Of a stretch of 6,967 nt of DNA, positions 6,422 through 6,967 are shown piece after piece. The stretch lies in the NCBI GenBank assembly GCA_009781325.1, contig WQYJ01000105.1, forward strand, positions 1-6,967, read 5' to 3'. Each line of letters opens with the position of its first letter. The first letter of the stretch is position 1. Source of the DNA: Propionibacteriaceae bacterium. Its GTDB lineage: Bacteria > Actinomycetota > Actinomycetes > Propionibacteriales > Propionibacteriaceae. The position numbers were made by a program, and so were the translations under genes. The notes under the pieces were generated by a model, which worked only from the letters and a program-made list of their open reading frames with translations, did no database searches and had not been told where the DNA came from.

Positions 6422-6461
6422 CCTGCTGCGGCGCCAGTTGATTCAACTGGCGCCCAGTAGG
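6422..6461 (+). terminator. Strong hairpin after sdhB, probable operon terminator
   Basis: Bases 6430-6441 and 6443-6454 are perfect 12-bp complements around one central base (in practice a loop of at least 3 nt). Below a single bulged C (6429), seven further pairs continue the stem, 6422-6428 with 6455-6461, one of them G-T. It begins 11 bp after the sdhB stop. No T run follows, so it is either the U-tract-free type of actinobacterial terminator or a mRNA-stabilising 3' structure. The stem itself is certain. Confidence 0.65.
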
Positions 6462-6499
6462 ATGTCTATGGCAAAATAAGAGTTTGTGTGCTTTCGGGG

Positions 6500-6573
6500 C
6501 CCCTGCCACAGGGGGGTAGCCTCGTCAGCAGACCTGACAACTAACTAGGTGACCTGTGGCACCCGGAGGAATC
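6500..6573 (+). promoter_or_regulatory. Structured rplS leader with alternative pairings near the ribosome site
   Basis: A local hairpin CCCCTG-CCA-CAGGGG sits at 6500-6514. Part of it, TGCCACAGG (6504-6512), is also the exact complement of CCTGTGGCA (6553-6561), which ends three bases before the ribosome site GGAGGA (6565-6570). The two folds exclude each other, as in autoregulated ribosomal protein leaders. A further small stem GTCAG-CAGAC-CTGAC lies at 6524-6538, and GGTG (6549-6552) can pair with CACC (6560-6563). L19 leaders are known from Firmicutes, but I do not recognise this one as a known family. I found no convincing promoter between 6462 and 6500. The function is inferred. Confidence 0.4.
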
Positions 6574-6924
6574 ATGAACCAATTAATTGCTGAGCTGAAT
6601 GCTGAATCGCTGCGCGATGACATCCCGAATTTTCGACCAGGTGACTCGGTCAAGGTTCATGTGAAGGTCGTTGAAGGTAACCGCTCCCGTATCCAGGTTT
6701 TCGCTGGTGTCGTCATCGCCCGCGTCGGGTCTTCTATCCAGGAGACATTCACCGTACGCAAGGTGTCATTCGGCGTCGGTGTTGAGCGTACCTTCCCTCT
6801 ACACTCTCCAATCATCTCCAAGATTGAGGTCGAAAGGCGTGGCGACGTACGCCGGGCCAAGCTGTATTACCTGCGTGGTCTGCGCGGTAAGAAAGCCAAG
6901 ATCAAGGAGAAGCGCGACGTCTGA
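6574..6924 (+). CDS. rplS: 50S ribosomal protein L19
   Basis: L19 lies at the 30S-50S interface of the ribosome and contributes to an intersubunit bridge. The 116-residue product matches the whole family in length and pattern: PGDSVKVHVKVVEG (22-35), FAGVVIAR (43-50), FTVRKVSFGVGVERTFPLHS (59-78), and the basic C-terminus with YYLRGLRGKKAKIKEK (98-113). The ATG at 6574 is chosen because GGAGGA lies three bases before it. A GTG at 6556 would add six residues ahead of the ribosome site and is unlikely. In most bacteria rplS follows rpsP-rimM-trmD; here it stands alone behind the sdhCAB operon and has its own leader. Confidence 0.97.
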   Translation: MNQLIAELNAESLRDDIPNFRPGDSVKVHVKVVEGNRSRIQVFAGVVIARVGSSIQETFTVRKVSFGVGVERTFPLHSPIISKIEVERRGDVRRAKLYYLRGLRGKKAKIKEKRDV

Positions 6925-6931
6925 GTCACCC

Positions 6932-6967
6932 ATGGATGGGACACAAGTAGTGGATGAGGTCGAGGAA
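6932..6967 (+). CDS. Possible start of the next gene (signal peptidase I candidate), 12 codons only
   Basis: An ATG at 6932 opens a frame of 12 codons to the window edge (MDGTQVVDEVEE), seven bases after the rplS stop. In actinobacteria rplS is often followed by lepB (signal peptidase I), whose N-terminus is variable and often acidic before the membrane helix. No ribosome site precedes this ATG. The in-frame GTG at 6950, with GGATGGGA upstream, is an alternative start, and so is the out-of-frame ATG at 6954. The product name rests on gene order alone. Confidence 0.3.
   Translation, partial: MDGTQVVDEVEE

Noticed and set aside
6556..6573. GTG start for L19 six codons upstream
   Set aside because: It would place the ribosome site GGAGGA inside the coding region; the ATG at 6574 has that site immediately before it.

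Overview
The window looks like part of an actinobacterial chromosome, most likely from the Propionibacteriaceae or a relative. The basis is an sdhC-sdhA-sdhB operon of the one-subunit, diheme cytochrome b type, a GTG start on two of its three genes, strong GGAGG-type ribosome binding sites, a DUF349 protein beside the operon, and rplS apparently followed by the start of another gene. By eye the base composition is only moderately GC-rich for an actinobacterium. The genus is an inference and no database was consulted.

Layout: bases 1-1226 (minus strand) carry the N-terminal 408 residues of a P2-type cation-transporting ATPase whose C-terminal half lies outside the window. Bases 1238-1692 hold no gene but are packed with long inverted repeats: a 44-bp perfect palindrome built of two 15-mer-bearing units, then two tandem copies of a ~123-bp self-complementary element, the second with perfect 41-bp arms. 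Bases 1693-2793 (minus strand) encode a three-unit DUF349 helical protein. Bases 2797-2924 are a divergent promoter region. Bases 2925-6410 (plus strand) are a tightly packed sdhC-sdhA-sdhB operon (4-bp gap, then 4-bp overlap) that closes with a strong hairpin at 6422-6461. A structured leader (about 6500-6573) precedes rplS (ribosomal protein L19, 6574-6924), and another plus-strand gene, possibly lepB, may begin at 6932.

Function: SdhC, SdhA and SdhB together form a complete membrane-bound succinate:menaquinone oxidoreductase or fumarate reductase. All recognisable FAD, iron-sulfur and heme ligands are present. The ATPase is an ion pump with intact phosphorylation and energy-coupling motifs in the visible part. 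rplS is a housekeeping gene, here placed after sdhCAB instead of after trmD.

The most unusual part is the palindromic repeat block at 1289-1680. The next most interesting are a mutually exclusive RNA pairing in the rplS leader, a probable leaderless or near-leaderless start for sdhC, and a DtxR/IdeR-like half-site between the divergent promoters.
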